Below, piece by piece: positions 35,008 to 42,347 of a DNA stretch of 64,000 nucleotides (position 1 is the first letter of the stretch; every line of letters starts with the position of its first letter). The DNA comes from Amycolatopsis regifaucium (GTDB lineage: Bacteria > Actinomycetota > Actinomycetes > Mycobacteriales > Pseudonocardiaceae), in NCBI RefSeq assembly GCF_001613935.1, contig NZ_LQCI01000003.1, forward strand, positions 290,498-354,497. Reading direction: 5' to 3'. The notes below the pieces were generated by a model, which did no database searches, was not told the DNA's origin, and was given only the letters and a program-made list of their open reading frames with translations. The translations under genes and the position numbers were made by a program.

Positions 35008-36198
35008 ATGACGACTTCAGCGAGCACAGCCAGGAACGACAAGAGCCGGGCCTTCCGGCGAGTGGGGATCACGGCGTCGGCGGCGGCGTTGCTCGCCGGG
35101 GCGGCCATACCCGGCGTGGCCGCCGCGGAACCCGCCGGAAAGGATCGTCCGGACCTGCGGGCGATGGTCCAGGAGATCACCGGCTCCGGTTTCGCCGGGG
35201 TGCAGCTCCGGGTCCACGACCGACGGGGCGACTGGACCGGTAGCGCCGGGGTGCGCAAGCTGGGCGAGACCGCGAAGCCGCCGACGAACGGGCGGTTCCG
35301 CATCGGCAGCAACACCAAGACCTTCGTCGCCACCGTGGTGTTGCAGCTGGTCGGTGAGGGCAAGGTCGGCCTGGACGCACCGGTGGCCGGGTACCTGCCC
35401 GAATTCGGCCTTGACCGGCGGATCACCGTGCGGATGCTGCTGCAGCACACGAGCGGGTTGTTCGACTACACCGGCGGACTGCTGCCCGACGGCACGGTTG
35501 TGCCGGGAATCCCCTTGCAGGGCAAGGAATTCCTCGACAACCGGTACCACACCTACCAGTCGGAGGAGCTGGTGCGGTTCGGCCTGTCCAAGCCGCCGCT
35601 GTTCGCGCCGGGAACGGACTGGACGTACACGAACATCAACTACGTGCTGGCCGGGCTCTTGATCAAGAAGGTCACCGGCAACCACTACGGCGACGAGCTC
35701 CAGCGGCGGATCCTGCGGCCGCTCGGCCTGCGGGACACCGTGGTGCCGGGCACGCGGCCGGGCATCCCGGGGCCGCACGCCCACGGCTACTACCGATACG
35801 AGGAGGCAGGGCAGTGGAAGACCGTCGACATCACCGAGCAGAACCCGTCGTGGGCGTCGAGCGCCGGTGAGCTGATCTCGACGACCAAGGACCTGCACAC
35901 GTTCTTCTCCGCGCTGCTGGGCGGAAAGCTCCTGCCCGCCCCGCTGCTGGCCGAGATGCGCAAACCGCATCCGAAGGGCGGTTACGGGCTCGGGTTGTAC
36001 GTCCAGGAGGCGAGCTGCGGGACCGTCCTCAAGGGTATGGGCGGCTTCCACGGCTACGGGACGCTGATGGCCAGCACGCCCGACGGCAACAGGGCCTATG
36101 AGCTGTCCATGACCTATGGAGATTCCGCGGCGGACCTGGGGCAGGCGTACTTCAACGCGGACAAGCTGCTCACCGACAGGGTGCTCTGCGGCAAGTGA
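35008..36198 (+). CDS. Secreted serine hydrolase, class C beta-lactamase/D-Ala-D-Ala carboxypeptidase family
   Basis: This 396-residue exported enzyme has a signal peptide of about 38 residues (basic start, hydrophobic core, AAAEPAG cleavage region). Penicillin-binding motifs are visible: the nucleophile in SNTKT (about residue 102), YTNINY as the Tyr-x-Asn motif, and FHGYG in place of the KTG motif. This branch includes R61-like carboxypeptidases and esterases; the substrate, peptidoglycan or an ester, cannot be decided. ATG 35008. Expression is probably set by the adjacent two-component system through the phased repeats. Confidence 0.87.
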   Translation: MTTSASTARNDKSRAFRRVGITASAAALLAGAAIPGVAAAEPAGKDRPDLRAMVQEITGSGFAGVQLRVHDRRGDWTGSAGVRKLGETAKPPTNGRFRIGSNTKTFVATVVLQLVGEGKVGLDAPVAGYLPEFGLDRRITVRMLLQHTSGLFDYTGGLLPDGTVVPGIPLQGKEFLDNRYHTYQSEELVRFGLSKPPLFAPGTDWTYTNINYVLAGLLIKKVTGNHYGDELQRRILRPLGLRDTVVPGTRPGIPGPHAHGYYRYEEAGQWKTVDITEQNPSWASSAGELISTTKDLHTFFSALLGGKLLPAPLLAEMRKPHPKGGYGLGLYVQEASCGTVLKGMGGFHGYGTLMASTPDGNRAYELSMTYGDSAADLGQAYFNADKLLTDRVLCGK

Positions 36199-36213
36199 CG
36201 CTTCGGTACAGCG

Positions 36214-36656
36214 GGTCGTGAGTGGCGATTCGGGTTACTGAGGGGTAAGGCAAACGTGGCGTGCCCCGGGGCGGGTTCGGCCTGGCTGACGGAAGCCGGG
36301 ACGAGGGTCGAGTTGTCCGCAAAGGACACTTTTCGTAGGTCAAGTGTCCGACTTGGGCAGTATGTGTGGTTCGCGAGGGGTCGTGAGTGCTAAGTGGGGT
36401 TCTAACCCGAATCGTCACTCACGACCCCGCCCGAAACCGTGCAGGTAGGCATCAATCGGACACGGAGTTGGGTAACGGTATCCCTTATGGACAATCAAGG
36501 GTGCGCCATGTCTCAGCAGCGAGCCGATCACGCTGCGGCCAGGTAGTGAAGGCCCCGTTCACTACCTTCAGGGTAGCGAACGGGGCCTTCACGGCACTGA
36601 GCCGAGCACGCCATATTTGCCTTACCTATCAATAACCCGAATCGCCACTCACGACC
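36214..36656. repeat. 443-bp non-coding element with 51-bp terminal inverted repeats (MITE-like)
   Basis: The left end (36214-36264) and the reverse complement of the right end (36606-36656) match at 46 of 51 positions. The unit begins GGTCGTGAGTGGCGATTCGG. Inside are a 13-bp perfect hairpin (36377-36389 with 36416-36428) built on the same GGTCGTGAGTG core and a 15-bp perfect hairpin (36546-36560 with 36578-36592). No gene is visible. It fills the whole gap between the serine hydrolase and the metallo-hydrolase. Confidence 0.75.
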
Positions 36657-36666
36657 GACCGGGCGA

Positions 36667-37470
36667 TCAGAGGCGGCGGAACCCCATGTCCGGGAAGTGG
36701 GCGGGTGCGATGATCGCGCTGGTCTCTTCGGCCTCGGCGAGGAGCCGCTGCCGGGTGCGGAGCGCGAGGTCCGGGTCGAGGTCGCCGAGGAACCCGATCC
36801 TGGCGTCCGTCAGCTGCGCGGGCGTGTGCAGGACATCGCCGAGCAGCAGCAGGCGCTCGTCGTCCGCGGTGATGTCGAGGATGTAGTGACCCGGGGTGTG
36901 GCCGGGAGCGTGCCGCGCCACGATGCCGGGGGCGATCGGGACATCGTCGCCGCTGATCGCCTCGATCAGGCCCGCGCCGCGGGCGGTCTCCATGCCGACG
37001 CGGCCCCATTCGTCCGTCCCGGCGGGCGCGATCAGGGCTTCCCAGTCGAGTTGCCCGAAGACGACCCGCACGCCGGGGAAGGTCAGGTCGCCTTCGGGGG
37101 CGATCCAGCCGATGTGATCGTTGTGCAGGTGAGTGAGGAAGACGGTGTCGATCTCGCTCACCGGGCAGCCCGCCTTGTCCAGCGCGGCGGCGAGGTCGCC
37201 TCCCGTACCCATCGGCGGGGTGGGGTCGCCCTTCGCGGGTGTCATCCCCTTGGGGAAAGCGAACTCGCGCGGGCCGAGGCCGGTGTCGACGAGGATCGTG
37301 CGCCCGTTGCCGCGAATCAGGTACGCGCCGGTGGGGACGTGGACGGTGCCGTCTTCGTCGAACACCTCCGGGTGGGCGTCCGGGTCGAGGCCGGGGAAGA
37401 AGGCGAGTGGCAGCCTGATCAGCCCGTCGCCCAGTGCCTCGATCTCGATGTCGCCGACGGTGATGCCCAC
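36667..37470 (-). CDS. Metallo-beta-lactamase fold hydrolase
   Basis: This 267-residue MBL-fold protein has the dinuclear metal motif HLHNDHIGW (about residues 116-124), later His in HAPGHTPGH, Asp in LLGDVLH and a final His in APAHFPD. The set of ligands is complete, so it should be an active hydrolase of the quorum-quenching or aryl-hydrolase-like branch. The natural substrate is unknown. ATG 37470. Confidence 0.87.
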   Translation of the reverse strand: MGITVGDIEIEALGDGLIRLPLAFFPGLDPDAHPEVFDEDGTVHVPTGAYLIRGNGRTILVDTGLGPREFAFPKGMTPAKGDPTPPMGTGGDLAAALDKAGCPVSEIDTVFLTHLHNDHIGWIAPEGDLTFPGVRVVFGQLDWEALIAPAGTDEWGRVGMETARGAGLIEAISGDDVPIAPGIVARHAPGHTPGHYILDITADDERLLLLGDVLHTPAQLTDARIGFLGDLDPDLALRTRQRLLAEAEETSAIIAPAHFPDMGFRRL

Positions 37471-37539
37471 AAAACCCCCAAGGTCGTTTCACTTTGTCCG
37501 GGAACGACAACCTCGTGAGGGCCCGGTCTGTTCCCGATT

Positions 37540-38601
37540 TCAGAGACCCGCCGGTTCCCGCAGTTCAGCGGTGGCGAAGCCGGCGATGCCCTCGGCGAAA
37601 CCGGTCTCCGCCGTGAACCCCAGCAGCCGTTCCGCCCGTGCCGGGTCGGCGACCACGTGCCGGACGTCGGCGGGCCTCGCGCCACCCGCGATCACCGGCG
37701 CCGGACCGGCGCAAGCCTTCGCGAGCTCTTCGGCCAGTTCGCCGACGGTGTGCGGCTGTCCGGAGCAGATGTTCAGTGGCGTGAGTTCGCCTTCGGGTCC
37801 TTCGGTGTGAAGCGCGAGGGCGTTCGCCCTGGCGACATCGTGGACGTGGACGAAGTCGCGTTGCTGCTTTCCGTCCTCCAGCACAGTGGGTGCTTCACCG
37901 CGCTGCAAGGACGAACGGAACAGCGACGCGACACCGGCGTACGGGGTGTTCTGCGGCATTCGGGGTCCGTAGACGTTGTGGTAGCGCATCGCCCAGACCG
38001 TTCCGCCGGTCTGCCGGGCCCACGCGGCCGCGAGATGTTCCTGAGCGAGCTTCGTTGCGGCGTAAGTGCTTCGCGGCTGTAGCGGCGCGTCCTCGGGGAC
38101 GAGCCGCCAGCCGAGTTCGGCACCGCAGGCGGCGCAGGTGGGCTCGAAGTGTCCAGCGTCCAGATCGGACCGCGTTCGCGGCGACGGCGGCACGATCCCG
38201 TGTTCAGCGCACGCGTAGCGGCCCTCGCCGTAGACGACCATCGACGACGCGAGCACGAGTTTCCGCACCCCGGCGGCGTGCATCGCGGCGAGCAGCACGG
38301 CGGTGCCGTAGTCGTTGTTGAGCGCGTACGATGGTGCGTCGGACGGATCGATCCCATGTCCGACGACGGCGGCCTGGTGGCAGACCGCGTCGACGCCGTC
38401 CAGCAGTTCGGCGACCAGTTCCGGGTCGGTGACGTCGCCCCGCAGGAACCGGTGACGTCCGGTGTAGCCGGGAGGACGCGACGAGCCGTGCGCGGTCCGC
38501 AGGAGGTTGTCGAGGACGACGACCTCGTGGCCCTGATCGGACAGCAGATCGGCGATGTGGGAGCCGATGAATCCGGCCCCGCCGGTTACCAGTGTTCGCA
38601 C
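37540..38601 (-). CDS. NAD-dependent epimerase/dehydratase (extended SDR)
   Basis: This 353-residue nucleotide-sugar-type SDR has the cofactor motif TGGAGFIGSHIADLL at the N-terminus, catalytic Ser in LASSMVVYG and the Tyr-x3-Lys pair in STYAATK. A loop between them contains CAACGAELGW, a two-Cys insertion that looks like half a zinc knuckle and is not part of the basic fold. GTG 38601 starts the glycine motif directly. Likely acts on a nucleotide sugar; the substrate is not identifiable. Confidence 0.85.
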   Translation of the reverse strand: MRTLVTGGAGFIGSHIADLLSDQGHEVVVLDNLLRTAHGSSRPPGYTGRHRFLRGDVTDPELVAELLDGVDAVCHQAAVVGHGIDPSDAPSYALNNDYGTAVLLAAMHAAGVRKLVLASSMVVYGEGRYACAEHGIVPPSPRTRSDLDAGHFEPTCAACGAELGWRLVPEDAPLQPRSTYAATKLAQEHLAAAWARQTGGTVWAMRYHNVYGPRMPQNTPYAGVASLFRSSLQRGEAPTVLEDGKQQRDFVHVHDVARANALALHTEGPEGELTPLNICSGQPHTVGELAEELAKACAGPAPVIAGGARPADVRHVVADPARAERLLGFTAETGFAEGIAGFATAELREPAGL

Positions 38602-38729
38602 CCTTCCGACGCTAGGGGCGATCTCCGCCGCCGGCCCCGGATCCGCCGCTCACGTCAGGGAATCGTCACAACTCGTGGCCCGTGCCACCGCGGGAGCGAA
38701 GATCAGCCGAAACCGGATACGGTGTGCGT

Positions 38730-39230
38730 ATGGAACGGAGCGCACAACGGCTGGGCCGCGCACTGGTGGTCATCGTGGACGATCGTGTCGCCCACGGCGA
38801 ACACGAGGACAACACGGGACCGCTGGTCACGGAGCTGCTCGAAGAGGCGGGCTTCATCGTCGACGGTGTCGTGGTGGTCGAGGCCGAGACGGCCGCGATC
38901 CGCAACGCGCTCAACACCGCGGTGATCGGCGGTGCCGACCTGGTGATCACCGTCGGCGGCACCGGGGTCTCCCCGCGCGACCGCACGCCCGACGCGACGG
39001 CCGGGGTACTCGACCGCCCGATCCCGGGCATCGGCGAGGCATTGCGCGCGTCCGGTCTCGCCGCCGGCGCGGTGGACGCGGGTATCTCCCGCGGGCTCGT
39101 CGGTGTCTCAGGCAGCACGCTGGTGGTCAACCTCGCGGGTTCGCGCGCGGCGGTCCGCGACGGCATGGCGACACTCTCGTCGCTGGTGCCGTACGTGATA
39201 GACGAGCTTTCCGGACTCGAAGAGGCCTAG
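38730..39230 (+). CDS. moaB2: Molybdenum cofactor biosynthesis protein MoaB2/Mog type
   Basis: This 166-residue molybdopterin adenylyltransferase-like protein is close to mycobacterial MoaB2. It has RALVVIVDDRVAHGEHEDNTGPLV, the GGTGVSPRDRTP phosphate and molybdopterin-binding loop, and GVSGSTLVVNLAGSRAAVRDGM. It fits the cofactor demand of the molybdo-oxidoreductase in this window. ATG 38730 is chosen; an in-frame upstream start would add 16 residues lacking similarity. It is in the mycobacterial gene order htrA-moaB2-mscL. Confidence 0.9.
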   Translation: MERSAQRLGRALVVIVDDRVAHGEHEDNTGPLVTELLEEAGFIVDGVVVVEAETAAIRNALNTAVIGGADLVITVGGTGVSPRDRTPDATAGVLDRPIPGIGEALRASGLAAGAVDAGISRGLVGVSGSTLVVNLAGSRAAVRDGMATLSSLVPYVIDELSGLEEA

Positions 39231-39384
39231 CTCTTGGCGGCGGGTCCGGACTCCGTCCCGGGCTCGCCCTTTTTGTCCTGGTGCAGCACCCCTTCCACTT
39301 TTGCGGTGACCTTGCCGATCTTGTCTCGAAGCGGCCACCGGGGGCCTTCTCAGCCAGCCCCTTCGCTTTGTCGACAATGCTCAT
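39227..39384 (-). pseudogene. Frameshifted small antitoxin-like protein (MT0933/Rv0909-like)
   Basis: From ATG 39384 the frame reads MSIVDKAKGLAEKA, a typical opening of small Lys/Ala-rich antitoxin-like actinobacterial proteins. The expected continuation DKIGKVTAKVEG through ESGPAAKS and a stop at 39227 lies in a different frame. An 18-20-base insertion around 39330-39345 seems to have broken the frame. Either the gene is dead here or the base call needs checking. It converges on moaB2. Confidence 0.45.
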
Positions 39385-39430
39385 GCGTTGATGGTCCCAC
39401 CGGTCGGTGTGCCCGGCGGCCGGTGCGAAA

Positions 39431-39625
39431 ATGGACGTCATGCCAGGTGAAGACGAAGACAAGCGTCCGTCGGCGGCCTCTTCCGCGCGGAAGCGGCGCC
39501 GGGTCGACGAGATCTTCGGCGACGTCCTGCCGGACACGACCTCCGACGAGCGGGAGCCGGGCCGGCGCTCCCCGGACTCCGACTCGTGGTACCTGGAGAA
39601 CCGGCCGCCTCATCACGACCGGTGA
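39431..39625 (+). CDS. Small conserved charged protein (about 64 aa)
   Basis: This short hydrophilic protein, rich in Asp, Glu, Arg and Ser, ends WYLENRPPHHDR, a tail I associate with a small actinobacterial family found near moaB2 and mscL. ATG 39431 or ATG 39440 could start it; no clear ribosome-binding site distinguishes them. No function is known. It converges with mscL, 6 bp apart. Confidence 0.6.
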   Translation: MDVMPGEDEDKRPSAASSARKRRRVDEIFGDVLPDTTSDEREPGRRSPDSDSWYLENRPPHHDR

Positions 39626-39631
39626 CCCGGC

Positions 39632-40036
39632 TCAGCCATGGCGGTTCTGCTGCGCTCGAAGCAGGTCGCGGATCTCGGTGAGCAGTTCGACGTCGGTCGG
39701 CTCCGTCGGACCCGCCTCTTCACCGCGCTTGCGCCGCTCCTGGATGTGTTTGACCGGCAGCACGATCACGAAGTAGACGACGGCGGCGACGAGCACGAAG
39801 TTGATCGCCGCGTTGATCACGCCGCCGAAGTCGAGGAACGTGGCGTCGTTCGCGCTGAGGATGTTGAAGCCCAGCCCCTTGGCGGCGTCCGAACCGCCGA
39901 TGGTGTTGATCAGCGGCTTGATCAGGCCGTTCGTGAACGCGGTGACGATCGACGTGAACGCGGCACCGATGACCACCGCGACCGCGAGATCGACGACGTT
40001 CCCGCGCATCAGGAAGTCCTTGAAACCCTTGAGCAA
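39632..40036 (-). CDS. mscL: Large-conductance mechanosensitive channel MscL
   Basis: This 134-residue channel opens under membrane tension to release solutes in osmotic downshock. The opening MLKGFKDFLMRGNVVDLAVAVVIGAAF contains the pore-lining TM1. TM2 (about 68-90, NAAINFVLVAAVVYFVIVLPV) and the C-terminal charged helix ending LLTEIRDLLRAQ follow. It lies in the same position relative to moaB2 as in mycobacteria. Confidence 0.96.
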   Translation of the reverse strand: MLKGFKDFLMRGNVVDLAVAVVIGAAFTSIVTAFTNGLIKPLINTIGGSDAAKGLGFNILSANDATFLDFGGVINAAINFVLVAAVVYFVIVLPVKHIQERRKRGEEAGPTEPTDVELLTEIRDLLRAQQNRHG

Positions 40037-40123
40037 GACGCTCTCCTCTTCACCTGGGACGGTTGCCGACCGCCCCTTTTTCCGTACCAGGGGGACGCAG
40101 GCGCCCGCCGGGGCATGCGCGAG

Positions 40124-40765
40124 CTAGCGGAGGGTAACCGTTAAGGACCGTTCCAGCGAAGTGGCCGCCACCCGTGTCGCGATCGCGGTGGGCAGGGAGA
40201 GCAGCACCAAAGGTCCCTTGCTCCCCGCTCTGGGATGCTTCGCTTCGGCGGTCTCCTGCTCACCGACGGCGGCCACGACGGCCGTGCTGGCCAGCACAGA
40301 CGCCTCACGGCCCGCTTCGGCCGCCGCGACGACGTCGACCCGCTGGCCCGGCCGCAGGAGTGCGGCGATCCCGGCGTCGGCGAGCCTCACCGGCACGGTC
40401 GAACTTTCCGGATCACCCGTTCCGGGGACGGCCGCGTTCACCACGCGGACGTCGGTCAGCGGCTCACCCGCCCGTGCGGCCCCGACGAGCAGCCGACCCT
40501 CGACCGAGGTGGCCTGGCCGGTGGCACCCTGTGGACGGACGTCCTCCGGGACGTCGACGAGTTTGAGGTCTCCGGTGCGCAGCAACGTCCCGGCGGGCAG
40601 GTCGCGGGCGGAAACCACCGTCGGGGTGCCGGGCGCGCCGCGGGCCGAGGCCGGCAGGAAGAGCGCGACCAGGCCGCCTAGCAGCAGGGAGAGGGCGAGC
40701 CAGCGGCGGAGCAGTCGCGCTGGCCTGCCGTGGAGTCTTCGCAGGACGGGCAGATCGTGGAACAC
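40124..40765 (-). CDS. SAF-domain membrane-anchored protein (CpaB/RcpC-like)
   Basis: This 213-residue protein has one N-terminal transmembrane helix (about 20-40) and an extracytoplasmic SAF domain: VVSARDLPAGTLLRTGDLKLVDVP, then GRLLVGAARAGEPLTDVRV. It is followed by a domain typical of Flp-pilus assembly CpaB. No pilus genes are near; it occupies the place of the Rv0990c-type gene beside ruc. GTG 40765 has GGGGAAA upstream; the longer frame is not supported. Function unknown. Confidence 0.75.
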   Translation of the reverse strand: MFHDLPVLRRLHGRPARLLRRWLALSLLLGGLVALFLPASARGAPGTPTVVSARDLPAGTLLRTGDLKLVDVPEDVRPQGATGQATSVEGRLLVGAARAGEPLTDVRVVNAAVPGTGDPESSTVPVRLADAGIAALLRPGQRVDVVAAAEAGREASVLASTAVVAAVGEQETAEAKHPRAGSKGPLVLLSLPTAIATRVAATSLERSLTVTLR

Positions 40766-40882
40766 GGGATTTCCCCCTCGTCGATCGGTGATGCTCTCGA
40801 CGCTAGGGGCGGTGCCGAACCCGGGGAAAGAACGAAAACCCCCGGCTGTGGATAACCGGGGGCCTGTGGACAACTCGGGACG

Positions 40883-41194
40883 TCAGGAAGCGGCGGCGGC
40901 CGTTTTCGTCGTACCCGTGGAGGAGGATGCCGCGCTCTTGGTCTCCGACTTCGACTCGGTCTTCGACTCCGACTTGGTCTCGCTCTTGGCCGGCGCCGAG
41001 GTCGTGCTGGCCTTCGAGTCGCGCGAATCGGTGCGGTAGAAACCGCTGCCCTTGAAGACCACGCCGACCGAACTGAAGACCTTGCGAAGCGGACCCGAGC
41101 ACTGGGGGCACACGGTCAAGCTGGCGTCGGAGAACGACTGCACGGCCTCGAAAGCGTGGTCGCATTCCTTGCAGGCGTACTGGTAGGTGGGCAC
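40883..41194 (-). CDS. ruc: Ruc-like redox-regulated chaperone (FmdB zinc-ribbon family, Rv0991c homologue)
   Basis: This 103-residue protein has a zinc ribbon CKEC..CPQC (residues about 8-34) and the conserved VGVVFKGSGFYRTDSR, then a disordered Ser/Lys/Thr/Ala-rich tail. This is the architecture of mycobacterial Rv0991c (Ruc), a heat-shock chaperone activated by oxidation and repressed by HrcA. GTG 41194 is chosen because GAAGGAG precedes it and PTYQYAC then opens the protein. A CIRCE site lies immediately upstream. Its presumed promoter forms part of the attachment repeat of the conjugative element. Confidence 0.88.
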   Translation of the reverse strand: MPTYQYACKECDHAFEAVQSFSDASLTVCPQCSGPLRKVFSSVGVVFKGSGFYRTDSRDSKASTTSAPAKSETKSESKTESKSETKSAASSSTGTTKTAAAAS

Positions 41195-41211
41195 TGCTGC
41201 TCCTTCGTGCA

Positions 41212-41238
41212 TTGGCACTCAGCCGACAAGAGTGCTAA
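41212..41238 (-). promoter_or_regulatory. CIRCE element (HrcA operator) of ruc
   Basis: TTGGCACTC, a 9-nt spacer and GAGTGCTAA match the CIRCE consensus TTAGCACTC-N9-GAGTGCTAA with one mismatch. It sits just ahead of the ruc ribosome-binding site, as expected for HrcA repression relieved by heat. Its left half is chromosomal and its right half lies within the 89-bp attachment repeat. Confidence 0.85.
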
Positions 41239-41310
41239 CACAACACGGTACCGGGGCATTCCGGCGCAGGTCAAACAAGGTTTCCCAAGGTCACATGACG
41301 ACCTGGTCAC
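41222..41310. repeat. Left attachment site (attL), 89-bp imperfect direct repeat
   Basis: This segment recurs at 52246-52334 with 81 of 89 positions identical by my hand alignment. It includes an exact 18-bp left block (GCCGACAAGAGTGCTAAC) and an exact 27-bp core (41269-41295, matching 52293-52319). It is not a tRNA gene; it covers the putative ruc promoter and half of its CIRCE operator. Conjugation genes lie only between the two copies. Confidence 0.8.
41245..41274 (-). promoter_or_regulatory. Putative ruc promoter inside the attachment repeat
   Basis: On the minus strand TTGACC (41274-41269), an 18-bp spacer and TACCGT (41250-41245) form a sigma-70-like promoter pointing at ruc, with CIRCE immediately downstream. 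The same elements recur with identical spacing in the right repeat (52298-52293 and 52274-52269). Confidence 0.55.
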
Positions 41311-41315
41311 GCACT

Positions 41316-41335
41316 CTGTTCCGTACCTGTTCCGT
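41316..41335. promoter_or_regulatory. Left integrase arm-site pair
   Basis: CTGTTCCGT occurs at 41316 and 41327, 11 bp apart, just inside the left repeat. The same pair with the same spacing lies inside the right end. Such phased repeats on both sides of the core in the circular form are expected of tyrosine-integrase arm sites. Confidence 0.6.
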
Positions 41336-41450
41336 GCCGGACCGAGATCGGCTCCGGTCCAGGGTACGAGCCGTCATGAGCTGGGCGGTCTCCGAGCGTG
41401 CCGCTTTGACCGGCCTGGAGACGGCCGACGTACGCGCCTAGGCTTCTTGG

Positions 41451-41903
41451 ATGGACCTCGGTTGGGTTGGGCAGATTGCCCCCGTTGTCGTGCCACTGGC
41501 GACCGCCGCGTTTGCAACTGCGCGGGGACAGCAGCGCTTGCGAGCCAACCTTCGTCATGATGCTGAGACCGCCAAAGTGCTAGCCGAGGGCTCCTCTGCA
41601 CAGGAGAAGCTTCTTGAGCACATCAACTGGCAGATCGATCAGCTTCGACGCACTGAGGGCAAAGGCAGGAGAGACGTAGCGGGGAGCGTCCTCGGCTTCA
41701 CTCTCGCTGTCGGGTTCGGCTACCTCGCCTACTGGCTTCTGTCGCAGGACGGATGGTGGCGCTGGTTCGGCGTCGTCTCCATGGTGATCGCTATCACAGG
41801 GTTGTACGGCATCGCCGAATCGGTTGGCGTCGCGGAGAGAGATCACAAGGGCAGGCGGATTAAGGCCTCTGGGGGGTCTTCCGAGGAAGACGACCACAAG
41901 TGA
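41451..41903 (+). CDS. Membrane protein with coiled N-terminus, AICE cargo
   Basis: This 150-residue protein has a short hydrophobic N-terminus (7-25), an amphipathic helical stretch (about 27-70) and two further transmembrane helices (about 80-98 and 105-123), ending in a charged tail. No family is recognised. It is the first gene inside the left end of the element and is probably cargo or an exclusion factor (speculative). Confidence 0.55.
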   Translation: MDLGWVGQIAPVVVPLATAAFATARGQQRLRANLRHDAETAKVLAEGSSAQEKLLEHINWQIDQLRRTEGKGRRDVAGSVLGFTLAVGFGYLAYWLLSQDGWWRWFGVVSMVIAITGLYGIAESVGVAERDHKGRRIKASGGSSEEDDHK

Positions 41904-42347
41904 CCTCTTGTCGTGTGCCTGCTCTCTCTCCGCTTCCCTCGCCCCTGCCATCTCTAGCGCCGGTTCGGTCGCGTCAAGGTACGCTTTCCCGCCTTGATGC
42001 GGGCGGGCCGGTGTTAGACGCTGAGAAGCGAGGGACCTCTTGGTGACCACTGCGCGTCGGCCGGGTGGGTCGGGTGATCTGGCCGTGTGGCTCCTGGGTC
42101 TCCGTCGTCGGCGGCGCGCTGCGGGTGCTGCCCTGCGGCGGGCTCGCCCGGCGGCGCCTGCCGGAGCGGAGCGGGAGGCCGGCGTCGCCTCACGGGCGTA
42201 GCCTGCCGGACGGGTGGTGACCCGCGCGCCGCCGACGGCGGCGCCTTGATCCCATAGAGCCAAATTCGGCAACGGATGTCCCGCTCTTCTGCTGTTGCGG
42301 GACTGCAAGTCGACGTTCATGAATTTGGTGGCGCGTATCCTGATCGG
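41904..42347. other. Intergenic region of the AICE without a supported gene
   Basis: These 444 bp are GC-rich and contain only an Arg/Ala-rich 52-codon frame from GTG 42042 that I do not regard as coding. The sequence switches to AT-richer composition near 42290, just before the next gene. Confidence 0.35.

Noticed and set aside
42042..42200. Small Arg/Ala-rich frame from GTG 42042
   Set aside because: It is short and low-complexity, with no convincing start signal, in a region rich in accidental open frames.
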